Assembly: GCF_000001735.4 (NCBI RefSeq)
Contig: NC_003070.9
Coordinates: 27,885,971 to 27,949,970 of the forward strand
Source: Arabidopsis thaliana
Taxonomy: Eukaryota > Streptophyta > Magnoliopsida > Brassicales > Brassicaceae
Reading direction: 5' to 3'
Length of the DNA stretch: 64,000 bases
The first letter of the stretch is position 1. Each line of letters opens with the position of its first letter. Below, piece after piece: positions 11,227-23,221 of this stretch. Under the pieces are notes generated by a model. It was given only the letters and a program-made list of their open reading frames with translations. It was not told the origin of the DNA and made no database searches. Position numbers and translations under genes: made by a program.

Positions 11227-14200
11227 TCAAGAAAACATACTTTTCCCAGAGGCTATGAAAGCGTCGACAATGCAGAGCCATGTCCGACGCCAAGGACAAT
11301 CGAAGCACATAAGTACAAGAATGCCGATCAACGCAATCGCATAAGTTGAACCAGTAGTCCAATACAAGACCACCATGTCAATAGCAGCTTCATCATCATC
11401 ATCTTCTTCTTCTTCTTCTCCTCCGTTATCTGCTTCCTTTGTGTTCTTCTTACCTTCACAACTTCTATCGGTCGGTGTCCCACAAAGAAGAGGATTTCCT
11501 AAGTAGCTGTTATCGTTGAAGGTGTTAAACTGTCCTCCTTGAGGAATGATTCCTGATAAATTGTTGAAAGAGACGTTGAAAACAGCAAGAGAAGTGAGGT
11601 TGGTTAGTTGGTGAGGAATGTTTCCCTGTAACATGTTATAAGAAAGATCAAGGCTCTCAATGTCCTTCAGTTTGGAGAAGTTAGCTGGTATAGAACTCGA
11701 CAATAAATTGCGAGATAGATTCAGGGCTCGTAGTTTCGAGAGATCTCCAAGCTCTGCTGGGATAACACCACTTAATTCATTGCTTGATAGATCCAACCCA
11801 TACATATAGTCAAGTGTTCCTCCACTGAAAGAGTCATACCTTTGCTTTGCTGCAAATTCGATTTCAACAATCATATATGTAGAATCATAGTATAGCATGA
11901 ACTCATCTACCAAAAATGTGGATCTGTAAAATTCCATCTGAAGGCTGTCTCCAAAGCTAATCTCCTGAGAGAAGCCACTCAACCCAATCCCTTCTCCCAA
12001 TTCAGTTGATAAATGATTGAGGCATGGAGGTATGACGCCATTGAGCTTGTTGTCTGAAAGATCTAAAAGTCTGATGCTGGTCAAATCACACAGCTTCCTT
12101 GGTATAGATCCTGTTAAATTGTTCCCCCTCAACAATAAAGTTATCATTTTCCCGGTGTTGACAAACTGTGGGATACTCCCAGAGAGTTTATTATTCCGCA
12201 AATCAAGTATGTAAGCATTTTCCAACAACGTGACAGGAAGTGGCCCCGTGAAGCTGTTGTTATGAAGGAATATCTTTATCCCGTACATAGAATTAACAAC
12301 TGACGACGGTAGGTCTCCAGATAATAGGTTTCCAGAGAGGTCCAGAAAATTAAGATGATGAATGGCTAGCAGAGAAGGTGGCAACGTACCTTCTAAGAGA
12401 TTGTTTGATAGCAATAACATAATCAGATGAGACGAGTCGGGGGGTATCGAACTTGAGATAAGACCTGTGAGACGATTGTTCGACGCATCAAATATTGACA
12501 AATTAACCAAGGTACGCAAACCGACTCCGATCTCTCCGGTAAATAGGTTGTTATGCATCCTCAATACGATCAATGAAGTTAGTCTCGTTTGTATTGGAAG
12601 AATAGGGCCACTAAAACTGTTGTGAGAGAGCTGCAGGGTTATTAATGAAAAACAACCTGTTAATAAGCTTCTAGGTAGCTCCCCAGAGAAATTATTGTAA
12701 GACAAGTCCAGGAATGAAATGTCATTCATCTCACCCATGGACGATGGAAGATTCCCTTGAAACCCATTATGAGATCCATTCATATGTAGCAGCCTTGGAA
12801 GCACATGGCCAATATTATCAGGGAGCACTCCGGTGATATCATTTGCTGAAAAATCCAAGACCTGCAACTTATGCACTATTGTAGGAATCTGAAAGATAGT
12901 GAAGGAATTATTCTTCAACTGTAAGACTTTAAGCTCTGGATTATTCTCCAACAGCCAGGTAGGAATGTCTCCGGATAATCTATTGCTGGATAGATCAACT
13001 AGACGCAAATTTGTTTGGTAGACGAGAAAATTAGGGATTTTCCCCAAGCTGCAAAAGGGTAGTGCAGCAACTGTCAGTTGAAATTTTGGCAGCCAATTGC
13101 TCTCTGTCTCTACTTGTAACATCTCAGATGTTGACGAAAGTCTGAACACCTTGAGCTTTGTGAGGTTGGCGAGTGGATTGAGTGAGAAGAAGCCTTCAAA
13201 GTTATTATCTGACAATGATAGATATTCGAGGGACTCGAGGCTATTGAAACTAGCTGGTAGATTTCCACTTAACTGGTTTGATGAGAGATCAAGAACCCGC
13301 AGCTTGTTCAAGTTACCTAAACACACAGGAAGCTGACCTTCGAAATAATTTCCACGGAGATCAAGCTGACGCAAATTCTTCATTTCACAAAAAACTACAA
13401 AAAAAATAGTTTAGAAAACAACAAGATGATGAGAATAACAAGAGTAGTTGTTCTTTTCTCGAGATTCATGAGATAACTCTCATAACTCGTAAGTAAATGT
13501 TATGTTGTTCACATAGATAATCTTGGAGGTCAAGCATAAAGAGAACACCTTCTTTTGGTATTGGTCCGTCGAGATGATTCCAAGCAAGACCCAGGACTTC
13601 CAAGTTCGTCAAAACCTTTAGTTCTGAAATTGAGTGAAAGACAACATATGGTACCTTGAAAAATGATTATTTCAAATGTATAAGCTATATTCATCTCCAC
13701 TCCTATTTAGAAAAAGCTTGCCTTGCAATTCCACTAAGCTGGAAAAATCATTGGCACTTAGATCCAGAGCTTTCAGCTTTTCCAGGTGAGTAAACTCTAC
13801 CATACGACAAAGAGACACAAAGCATGGAACATATTATTAATTTGCGATGGCAAAAGCTAATTCAACAGTTATGTATGGAGTTAAATCTTGTAAACGTTCT
13901 ACTCTGAAGAAAAAAGACTGTGACAAATGACGTAGATGTTACCTGGGATGGAGCCGTTATATCCACTTCTACTGAGGTCCAGCAGCTCCAACTTTGTAAG
14001 GTTTTTAAGTTCTGAAACCCAGTCCAGAAGTAAGTAAGAATGATTAGAACTACAAAATATACATCATAATTAATGCTACATAGGCACCTAAATGCAAATG
14101 GAAAAACACACCTTTAATAGGTAAGGGGCCACCGATGTAGTTACTCTGAATAAAAAGAGTTGTAAGTGATGTAGCAGCATTAAGAAAGGGAAAGATGCTG

Positions 14201-14938
14201 TTGTTGAAACTATTTGAAGAGAGATCCAAAATCTCCAGGTTTCTTAATCTCCTTAAGCTTTCATAACCTGCAAACGAAAATCAGCAGATTAGTTAATACA
14301 GAAAGATACTTCATGGCAAGAAAGATATTGCATGGCATAGACATCTCATTTGAGTAAATACAGAATAAAGTACTATTACAACCTCTGGAGGCAGGAGAAA
14401 ATTTAAGTACAATAGATTAAAAGAGCGTTAACTTACAAGAATTAGAACAAAGAAATGAGATCATCTAGAATTCTAAACTTTCACTGCATGAAAACTGTTT
14501 CCAAATGAAGACCAAAAGGGTAATTAAACACTGTGAAAAGCCTGGTATACCTTCAACATCATCAAACAAGCCATTGAATTCGTTGTATATTTCCCCGGAT
14601 AAGTTCAAACTTCGAAGCTCTTCAAACGGATGCAGCAAAGAAAGATTTAAAAGAGAACTCTCTTTAAAGTTCGTCTGACCAATGGAAAGCTCGATAATCC
14701 GCCCACTTGTTTGATTGCACTTAAGGCCCTCCCAGCGACAACAATTGCTCTTTGTATCATTAGTCCAAGTAGGGAGAACAGAGTCAAGGCCCCAATCTGC
14801 AGTTTTTGAGATCATGTATTTCTTGAGCTCCAACAAAGCTTTCCTTTCTTTTTCAATACAGCATTTGTATCCACGTAGTTGTACCAACAGTAGCATAACC
14901 CATATCAGGTTTTGACCCGAGAACACCTTCCTTTCCAT
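11227..14938 (-). CDS. RLP14: Leucine-rich-repeat receptor-like protein (RLP14 position)
   Basis: Six exons on the - strand: 14938-14551, 14267-14112, 14011-13943, 13796-13722, 13623-13549, 13394-11227, giving 976 aa. The start [13 protein letters not shown] opens a signal peptide. A cysteine-paired cap ([13 protein letters not shown]...CCRWEGLKC), many extracellular LRRs, an island region, a NPLLCG cap and one transmembrane helix follow, with no kinase domain. Just before the membrane span is an unusual run of Glu and Asp (EEEEEDDDD) absent from RLP13 and RLP15. All introns are phase 1, so each LRR exon is a symmetrical module. The donor after exon 4 (at 13720-13721) is GC, not GT, as in RLP13. 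It is the most diverged intact member of the cluster. The cell-surface receptor role is by family; ligand unknown. Confidence 0.87.
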
Positions 14939-16089
14939 TGGTTAGAGCCAAAAATAGTCAGAAACTTCAAAATTTGGATTGTAAGTTTAGACATATATTC
15001 ATGTTTTACAAGCATATACACTGCTGTTTGACAAAGAGGAAATGGAAAAAGCAAGTTGCATAAGAAAATATAATATATATATATAAAGTCAATCTTTGGA
15101 AAAGTACTCATCTCATATGACATATTTGTGGGGTGCTTAGCATGATAAAGTTAAGCAAAGGTTTAAGCACAACTAACAAAGACAAAATTGTTGGAATTAG
15201 CCACATGACAATTTACTCATTCTGAATAATACAGTGTAGAGTCTGCCATAACTTATTTCTATACTTCAAGTGCAATTAATGTAAAGTGGAACAAGAGTAA
15301 AAGAACGATGACATGATATCATATATTTGAAACCGTTATAATAGATAGATGAATGTTATGCAGGGTTAGTCAGTCTTCACACATTATGTGATCCAGGACA
15401 AATATTAAACTAAAGAAAAGAAGAATAAACATAATGGAAAAAAGTCAAAAACTATTTCTTCTAATTAGCCCTAAAGACAATTTCCAGCTTTAGCTTATTC
15501 CTAGTTCAATGTATATATACACATACAGATTAACATTAAGCCTAAATAATTGATTTTCCATAGAAGAATGATGCAATTTTAATGTAAAAGGTCTAACCTT
15601 TAAAAAACATTCTGCCAAAACACTCAAACGGTAACTGACTTGCTGATGTGGCTCTCTTAATCAGCCACGTCGGAAACAACTACCTTTACCGCTGAAAATT
15701 GAAACGTCGTCGTTTCACATTGTTATAGTCTGAAGCGCAAGCCCTAGATTTCCAATCGCCAAACGCTAAAATAATGTGGAAGCCGCCATCGACACCTCCC
15801 TTCATCGGCGTTGGGAACATCGATTGCTACGAAGTAGTGGAAAGAAAGGAAACCGCGGCGGAGATGATGATAGCCTTCTACTGGAGTTTTGAGTTTTTTT
15901 TTCCTTTTCTTTTTATGTGTGTTTTGTTGAGAAAGAGAGCAAAGGGAGAGGGTAGTTTTGTTAATTTTGGCTGAGGGGTTACTTTGTAAATATTATTTTC
16001 TTTGCTCTAACTAAAAAGTTTGTTAATATTCACTGAATGACTGAAACTTTTTTAAATGCCAAAAGAGACCATATACGATGAGAAGATAC
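14939..16089. other. RLP14 upstream region, partly duplicated upstream of RLP16
   Basis: From about 15590 onward this parallels 23690-24400, upstream of RLP16. Both share CCTTTAAA, a CGGTAACTG motif, a paired GCCACGTC motif and a short GC-richer stretch that could be an old first exon. A 66-codon frame at 15774-15974 (MWKPPSTPPF...) lies in it; the counterpart near 23936 does not keep that frame, so I do not call a gene. A TATA-like AT run is at about 15070-15085. Confidence 0.45.
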
Positions 16090-16405
16090 AAGAAAAAGGC
16101 AAAATCGAACTGAAACTACAAGCCATCAACTCTGCAAGTAGCTTCTGAATTTTTAACTCTTTCGAATTCCTGGGTTTACTCCATCTGAGTGGGAATATTG
16201 CTTGATCAGTTTATTTTATTGCATTAGCTTCGGCATTTTCTTGAAATTTGTTCTTTACAAGCTAGAATTATCTTTTTTGGTCTTGAGAGAGACATCACAT
16301 TCTATTGAATCTGAATTTAGGTCTTGCTTCTGTTTTTGGCTTTGTATCATCATCTTACAGAATGCTTTCCCTTAACATATGTCTCTACTTACTCTCTGCT
16401 GTGTC
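16090..16405 (+). pseudogene. Truncated copy of the 5' end of the GDPD5 gene
   Basis: This parallels 24350-24940, the leader, intron 1 and start of exon 2 of the GDPD gene. Shared blocks include ATTGCATTAGCTT, GGTCTTGAGAGA, TTCTGTTTTTGGCT, ATCTTACAG before the exon, and TCTCTACTTACT inside it. The copy stops after about 35 bases of exon 2. It is non-coding debris, probably left by a segmental duplication that once carried an RLP plus the start of the neighbouring GDPD gene. Confidence 0.65.
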
Positions 16406-16512
16406 ATGGATTTTCAAACAAATGTGACAAATGTCATGTGTTACTTGCAGTTTCTTATGGCTTTTTTCAGTTGTTCCTTAATCTTTTCTCTCAATTCGTA
16501 ATTAGGTGTTCG
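16406..16512 (+). repeat. Duplicated fragment of TRM4 intron 1
   Basis: This aligns with about 1680-1785 in TRM4 intron 1. TCATGGA is shared, then CAAATGTGA, and a stretch TCTCTCAATnCGTAATnnGGTGTTCnTTGT matches at about 26 of 30 bases. It abuts the GDPD fragment on the left and RLP 3'-flank sequence on the right (about 16513 on, similar to 5520 on). Confidence 0.6.
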
Positions 16513-16619
16513 TTGTATATGCTTGAGATCGTACATTTCTTCAAAGACAAAGACAGAGATAGTACGTAGGAACTATACATAACTTATGTTCTGGTTTTTT
16601 TACACAAAGCAGGAGTCGT

Positions 16620-19600
16620 TTACAACAATAAATTCCTCACCTTTTTGATGAAAGCATCAACCTTGTAGAACCAAAATCTGCTCCAAGGAGAATCAAAAGA
16701 TAGAGATGCCAATATTCCAATAAGTATTGTCACATAAGCAGCAGCAAAACTCAAGTAGAAAGATACCATGTCGATTATGGATTCATCAGCTTCCACTCCA
16801 TTATCTGCTTCTTCATAGCTATTATTGTTGCAGCTTCTGTTGGTTGGTTGTCCACAGAGGAGACGATTACCAAAGTAGCTTTCTGCATCAAAGGTGTTAA
16901 ACTGTCTTCCCTGTGGAATGACTCCTGATAAGTTGTTGTGTGAGACTTTGAATACAGAGAGGCTGGTCAGCTCTGTTAGTTGTGATGGGATCCGGCCTTG
17001 TAATCTGTTGAAAGAAAGATCAAAGCTTTCCATTTTCTCCATACTTGAAATGCTTTTTGGTATCACACCTGATAAGTTGTTGTGAGATAGATTTAGAGCT
17101 CGTAGTTCCAAAAGACCTCCAAACTCTACTGGTATCTCACCACTCAGCTCATTTTCTGAGAGATCCATTCCAAACAATAACTTGAGATTTCCACCCATGT
17201 AGGCATCATATCTGTGTTTTGTTGCAAATTCGATTTTCGTCTGTGTGGCTGCCTTGTAGTCCATACTTAACGGATCAAGCGTAAGCAGAGATTTGAAATA
17301 TATACCACCATTTTTGTTGGAAGAGAAGTCTTGATGCAGAGAAAAACCATTGAAGACATCAGAAGGGAAAGAAATGCCGAAATCATAATCATATGATGTA
17401 CATTCTTTACCAAAACCAAATGATGTATTACTGAGACATGAAGGTATGGTTCCATTCAATCTGTTGTTGGAAAGATCAAGAAGTTGGATGTTACTTAGAC
17501 CACACAACTGGTGAGGAATCTGGCCTGTAAAGTTATTCCCCCGTAGAAGAAGAATACTAATATTTTGAATGTTGATGAACTCCGGAATCTTTCCAGAGAA
17601 TCTGTTGTTTCTCAGATCAAGAATTTCTACATTTGCAAGCAATGTGTCTGGAATAGTACCTGATAACTTATTGTCTTGTAGGAGTAAGACAACCCCGTTT
17701 CTTGAATCATGCTGTGGAGGTATGACCCCAGATAAACTGTTTGCTGAGAGGTCTAGCAGCTGGAGACTTGATTTGTTGAACAACGACATAGGTATGTCAC
17801 CTTTCAAGAAGTTGTCTGAAATCAGAAGTGCAGTTAAGGATGGAAGCTCGCCAATCCAACTTGGAATAACACCAGTGAGATTGTTGTTTGACATGTCAAG
17901 CAGTTCCAAGTTTATCAAGCTCCGCAAACCTTGTCCAATCTTTCCTGTAAAGAGATTGTTATCCATAAACAACCCCAATATATTAGTAAAGTTGGTTGAT
18001 TCTGGAAAAATCTCTCCACTTAGTTTGTTATGTGACAGCTTCAAGATCGCCATGGAATAACAACCATTCACAAAACTTCTTGGTAGATTCCCGTGGAAAC
18101 TGTTGCGAGATAGGTCCATATATTGGATACCATTCATGTTACCAAGAGAAGATGGCAGGTTCTCCTGAAAATTATTCTTGGATGTATTCAGATATCGTAA
18201 ATGAGGAAAGATCCATCCAATGTTCTCAGGAAAAAGATGGTTGAAGTCATTAGCTGACACATCGAGGAAAAGCAGATTATGAGCAGATTTAGGTATCTGA
18301 AAGCTTGTAAAGAGATTATTCTGTAGAAGCAGAACTTTGAGTTTTGTATTGTTTGCCAATAACCAAGAAGGAAGCTTTCCAGAGATATTATTGTCGGAGA
18401 GATCAACATGACGCAAATCCTTCTGGTGTAGGAGAAAATGAGGAACCTTCTCCATGTTGCATGATCGTAGCGCAATAACACTCAGCTGAAATTTTGGCTT
18501 CCAAGAACTTTCGGACAGTACTTGAAGAGAGCTGGACTTTGAGCAAAGTTTCAACACCATTAGGTTTGAGAGGTTGGCGAGTGAACCAAATGAGAAAGAA
18601 CCTTCAAAGTCGTTATCAAACAACGATAAGTACTCAAGGGATTGTAGGCTACCGAGAGAAGAAGGAACCGTCCCAGTTAATTTGTTCGATGAAAGGTCAA
18701 GAACTCGAAGGCCAGTCAAGCTAGTTAAACATGAGGGGAGATGGCCTACGAGTTTGTTTTGACTGAGATCAAGCTCTTGCATATTATTCAATTCACAAAT
18801 CCCTGCAATGACCGAATGCAGAAGTTTAGTCACTTAACAAACGTGAATGCACCACTCTGGATGGAAAATAAAAGATCAGTGCAGAACTTTCCTTGTAATT
18901 CCATTGAGCCAGAAAATTCATTGCCACTTAGATCAAGAGCTTTCAGCTTCCTTAGGCTAGATAACTCTGCCGAAAGGCAAATACACATCTAAGGTCAAAT
19001 AACTTTAAGGATGACTTAAACCATTCCAAAAATGTTGTTTTTAGATGTTAAATCTAGTATTAAGTTTCCAATATAGAAAAGAAAGGCAAGCGTTAATTTT
19101 AAAATAACTAACCTTGTATTGGTATGGAGCCGTTAAATCTGTTTCTACTCAGGTCTAGTAATTCCAAGTTTGTCAAATCTCTAAGTTCTGAAGTGAAAGG
19201 GAGTCCAATAAATAAAAGAATGCTACATACTAAAATTAAAGACATACAAATTTTACAGCAATATCAAGCCAACAAATGATCCATGATCGATAGAAAGGTC
19301 ACGCTAGATAGTATGATTTAGTTAAGAATGTAGAGATACCTTTAGCAGGAAAAGAGCCATCCATGTTGTTGGACCTAAGAAACAGAGTTGTGAGTGATGT
19401 AGCGGCACTAAGAAAATGAAATATACTGTTGTTGAATTTATTTGAAGCCAAATCCAGAATCTCCAACTTTCTTAATTTTCTGAGGCTTTTATAACCTGCA
19501 AACAAGAATCTTGTTAACAAAGTATATGAAAATAACATAGTTCACTTACATGCTGAGCAATGATGCATGCAAATGGAGATAGTGAGAGAGGAACTCTATG

Positions 19601-20188
19601 CAAATGGGACTAGAATGTAAGTGAACGTTTGATGTCATTGCAAAATGCAACATTTCTCAGCAAGTAAATGCAGAGACAGAGAAAAGCTAAGCACTGTATT
19701 ATCAGAAGATATGGACTTTCTTGTATTAAAACAATGAAATAAGAATTAGTCCACACATGGAAAATATCAAAGTGAGCATGCAACAGAAAAATGTTTTAAA
19801 GTAATCAGTATGGTATACCTTCCACATCATCAAACAAGCCACTGCATCTGGAGCTTGATAAGTTCAAACTTCGAACATCTTCAAAGGGATGCAACAAAGA
19901 AAGATTTAGGAGAGAATTATCTTTTAGGCTCAGTCCACCAAAGGAAATCTCGGTCACCCGTCCGCTTACACGATTGCAAGCAACGCCCTTCCATCGACAG
20001 CAATCGCTCGTTGTATCATTGGTCCAAGTAGGGAGAACAGACTCGGATTCAGTTCTTGAGATCATGTGTTTCCTGAGCTCAAACAAAGCGATCTTTTCTT
20101 CATCAATACAACTTTTGTATCCATGTAACTGCCCCATCAGTAGCATCACCCATATCAGGTTGTGACCCAAGAACACCTTCCCTTCCAT
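16620..20188 (-). CDS. RLP15: Leucine-rich-repeat receptor-like protein (RLP15 position)
   Basis: Five exons on the - strand: 20188-19819, 19495-19340, 19187-19113, 18966-18892, 18802-16620, giving 952 aa from MEGKVFLG. It has a signal peptide, a cap with CIDEEK...CCRWKGVAC, LRRs, an island (about [16 protein letters not shown]), a NRLLCG cap, a membrane span and a tail ending KKVRNLLL. It has no kinase, so it should signal through partner kinases at the plasma membrane. The exon ending at 18892 is oddly bounded: homology puts the junction where the donor dinucleotide is GA, while RLP13 and RLP14 have GC there. Reading on without splicing meets a stop within about 15 codons, so this junction needs transcript evidence. 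Otherwise the frame is intact. Confidence 0.82.
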
Positions 20189-21140
20189 TGAAAATGTGAT
20201 GGAAGAAAAAAAGAAGAGAAGAAAATGTATGAAACTCAAACTCAAAGATTAATGAAAACACTTCAAGGCAATGTAGTTAAATATATACAAGTGTCTCCAC
20301 GTTTATAAGAATTTCTACATCCGGTGAAAACAGAATAACGTCAAGGTCAACGACGAATAATATTGGTTATATTTACAATGTTGAAGTCTCTATTACCTAA
20401 ACACTTAAGATTCAAGTGATCACATTCGTTTATTTTGACTGGTTTAGCCTTATAAGTTATAGTACCTTTGAATCATTCAATGATATTTGTTATATGTCAA
20501 TGATATTTGTTGAAATGCCTCTCTTTGATGTCATGGCCTTTGAATTCTGTTGAACAACCACTAGACTTGAGGAAGCCCAACGCTGACGGAGTTGATGAGG
20601 AGGCTCTCTTGGATCAGTTACTCCTGAAAGTCTGAAACAGAGGTTGATCTGTAACGGCGTCGTTTGTTGGCGTCATTTTGTCTTCGAAGAAAATCTCTAT
20701 AGTCAACTGTGACTAACTCTCGCAGCTTCGAAGAAAACAAATTTATTTTTTTACAAATAATTTTCAACTAGTCATCCAAATAGATGAAATAAATTAGTTG
20801 TATAAAATAAAATTATTTCGGTAAAACATAAGATAAAATGGAAATTAAATGTATTTATATTCATTTGTCTTTCGTAATGTGTACTGTTTCTACGATGAAA
20901 TTGTTTCCTGAAGAAATTCATGTGTTACTGTATATTATGAATTAAACCAACCACCAAACCAGTCCAAGATATGTTTTGAGGCATTACTTTTATTCAAAGA
21001 CAAAAAGACAGTACAGAGGAACCAAAACATAAGCTATGTTCTGGTTTTGTGAAACAAAGCAGGAGGTTTGAGAAGAAGAACAACAGAAGGGGACGACAAT
21101 GAAACTAGCACGTAAGAAACATTTTGTCACCTGCAGTATT
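20189..21140. other. RLP15 upstream region and RLP16 3' flank
   Basis: This holds the RLP15 promoter, an AT-rich stretch (20740-20900), and 3'-flank sequence (about 20970-21140) close to that beyond RLP13, supporting a recent RLP13-RLP16 relationship. No gene seen. Confidence 0.5.
20290..20315 (-). promoter_or_regulatory. Conserved RLP core-promoter segment (RLP15 copy)
   Basis: On the - strand this reads TTCTTATAAACGTGGAGACA, with a TATAAA box about 115 bases before the start codon. The same arrangement is seen before RLP13, and more diverged before RLP16 (about 23300-23320). Confidence 0.5.
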
Positions 21141-23221
21141 TTACCATAACAATTTCCTAACCTTGTGAACCAAAGCATCGACGATGTAGAACCAAACTCT
21201 GCTCCAAGGAGAATCAAATGAGAGTGATGCGAGTAACCCAAGAAGGATTGTTATGTATGCTGCAACAAAACTCCAGTAGAAAGAAACCATGTCGATCGTG
21301 TTTTCAACAGCTTCCACTCCATAATCTGCTTCTTGAAAGGTATTACCAATGCATCTTATGTCGGTTGGTTGCCCACAGAGAAGAGGATTGCCTATGTAGC
21401 TTCGCATGTCAAAGCTGTTAAACTGTTTTCCCTGTGGAATGACTCCTGAAAAGTTGTTGTATGAGACATTAAAGACCTCAAGATTGCTCAACTCCGTTAG
21501 TTGTGGTGGGATCTGACCTTGTAATCTGTTGAAAGAAAGATCAAGGCTTTCCACATTCTTCAGTCCTGAAAAGCTTTCTGGTATACTCCTGATAAGTTGT
21601 TGTGAGATAGATTGAGAGCATGTAGTTTCCGAAGATCTCCAAACTCTATTGGGATCTCACCGCTCAGCTCATTTTTTGAGAGATCCAGTCCAAACAATAA
21701 TTTGAGATTTCCACCCCTGTAGGCATCATATCTGTGTTTTGTTGCAAACTCAATTTTCGTTTGGGTGCTTAACTCATAATCGATAGCAAACCCATCTTGC
21801 ACGAGCAGAGATTTGAAAAATGTACTGACAGGTGCTCCCAAAGAAAAAACGTAATGATTATAAATAATCGTCTAATGTATCCTCCTCTCCCCAAACCAAG
21901 TGATGCATTCCTAAGACATGAAGGTATGGATCCATTTAATTTGTTGTTAGCAAGATCCAGGAGGTGAATGCTTCTTACGGCACACAACCGGCGAGGAATA
22001 CTGCCTGTTAAATTATTCCCTCGGAGAAGAAGAATTCTGATGTATTGGGTGTTGATGAACTCCGGAATATTCCCAGACAATCTGTTATTTCTCAGATCAA
22101 GCACAATGATATTCTTCCCTAGCAGTGTATCTGGAATAACCCCTGATAAATTATTGTCTCGCAGGAGTAACACTTTTAATGCCCCATATCCAGAAATGGC
22201 TTGAGGTAAGTCCCCTGATAAACTGTTTGCAGAGAGGGCCAGTAGTTGAAGACTGGACATGTTGAATAACGATATAGGTACTTCACCTTCCAACAAGTTG
22301 TTAGAAATCTGTAGCGAATGTAAGTCTTGAAGTTGGTCAAACCAACTTGGAATAACACCTGAGAGATTGTTGTTCGAAATGTCAAGCATAATCAAAGATC
22401 TCAAGCTCTGCAAACCTCTTCCAATCTTTCCTGTAAACAGATTGTTATCCATAGACAGCTCTAGTATTGAAAAAAAGTTTGATGCTTCTGGAAAAACCTC
22501 CTCACTTAGTTTCTTATGTGATAGTTTCAAGACTATCAAGGAATCACAACCCTTCAAAAAACTTCTTGGTAGCTTCCCATGGAAACTGTTGTGAGATATA
22601 TCCAGAAATTCAATCATTTCCATGTTACCCAGAGAAGATGGTAGATTTCTTTGAAAACCATTAGTCGTTAGATTCATATAATGTAAGCAAGGAAGTATTC
22701 ACCCAATGTTCTGAGGAAAGAGTTGATCAAATCCATTAACTGAAACATCCAGGTAAAGCAGATTATGATCAGATTGCGGTAGCTGCAAGCTTGTAAAAGA
22801 GTTATTCTGTAGAAGCAAAGCCTCGAGTTTTGTATTGTTCTCCAGCAGCCACGATGGAAACTTATTATTGTTAGAGAGATCAACATGACGCAAATCCTTC
22901 TGGTATAGGAAAATGAGGAACCTTCACCAAATTGCAAGCTCCTAGTGAAATAACACTCAACTGAAATTTCGGCTTCCAAGAACTTCCCAACTCTACTTGA
23001 AGTGAGTTAGATTTTGAAGAAAGGTTTACCAAAGGAAAGCTTGATAACCCGCCCGCTAGTGCGATCACTCAATGACCTTCCACAGACAGTAATCACTCTT
23101 TGTGTCATTAGTCCAACAAAGCGTTCTTTTCATTCTGAATACAGCTTTTGGATCCATGTATCTGTCCCAGCAGTAACATAATCCATATCAAGTATTGGCC
23201 CAAAAACACCTTCCCTTCCAT
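21141..23221 (-). pseudogene. RLP16: Decayed receptor-like protein gene (RLP16 position)
   Basis: On the - strand it begins at 23221 with an intact signal peptide ([13 protein letters not shown]...). Then a small deletion removes the middle of exon 1 and throws the frame to an early stop. The remaining exon-1 sequence (SDRTSGRVIKLSFG) runs straight into mid last-exon sequence (NLSSKSNSLQVELG) at about 23030. All middle LRR exons and introns of the paralogues are therefore gone. Further lesions: a short deletion near 22910, a Trp-to-TGA nonsense change at 22699-22701, a frameshift at about 21830-21890, and a 1-base deletion near 21590. The longest open piece is 302 codons (22677-21769). The C-terminal part (21554-21141) still encodes the LRR end, a NPLLCG cap, the membrane span and a stop after KVRKLLW. 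A truncated secreted or membrane product is possible but a working receptor is unlikely. Confidence 0.85.

Noticed and set aside
15774..15974. 66-codon frame MWKPPSTPPF... upstream of RLP14
   Set aside because: The duplicated counterpart near 23936 does not conserve the frame, and no domain or splice context supports a gene.
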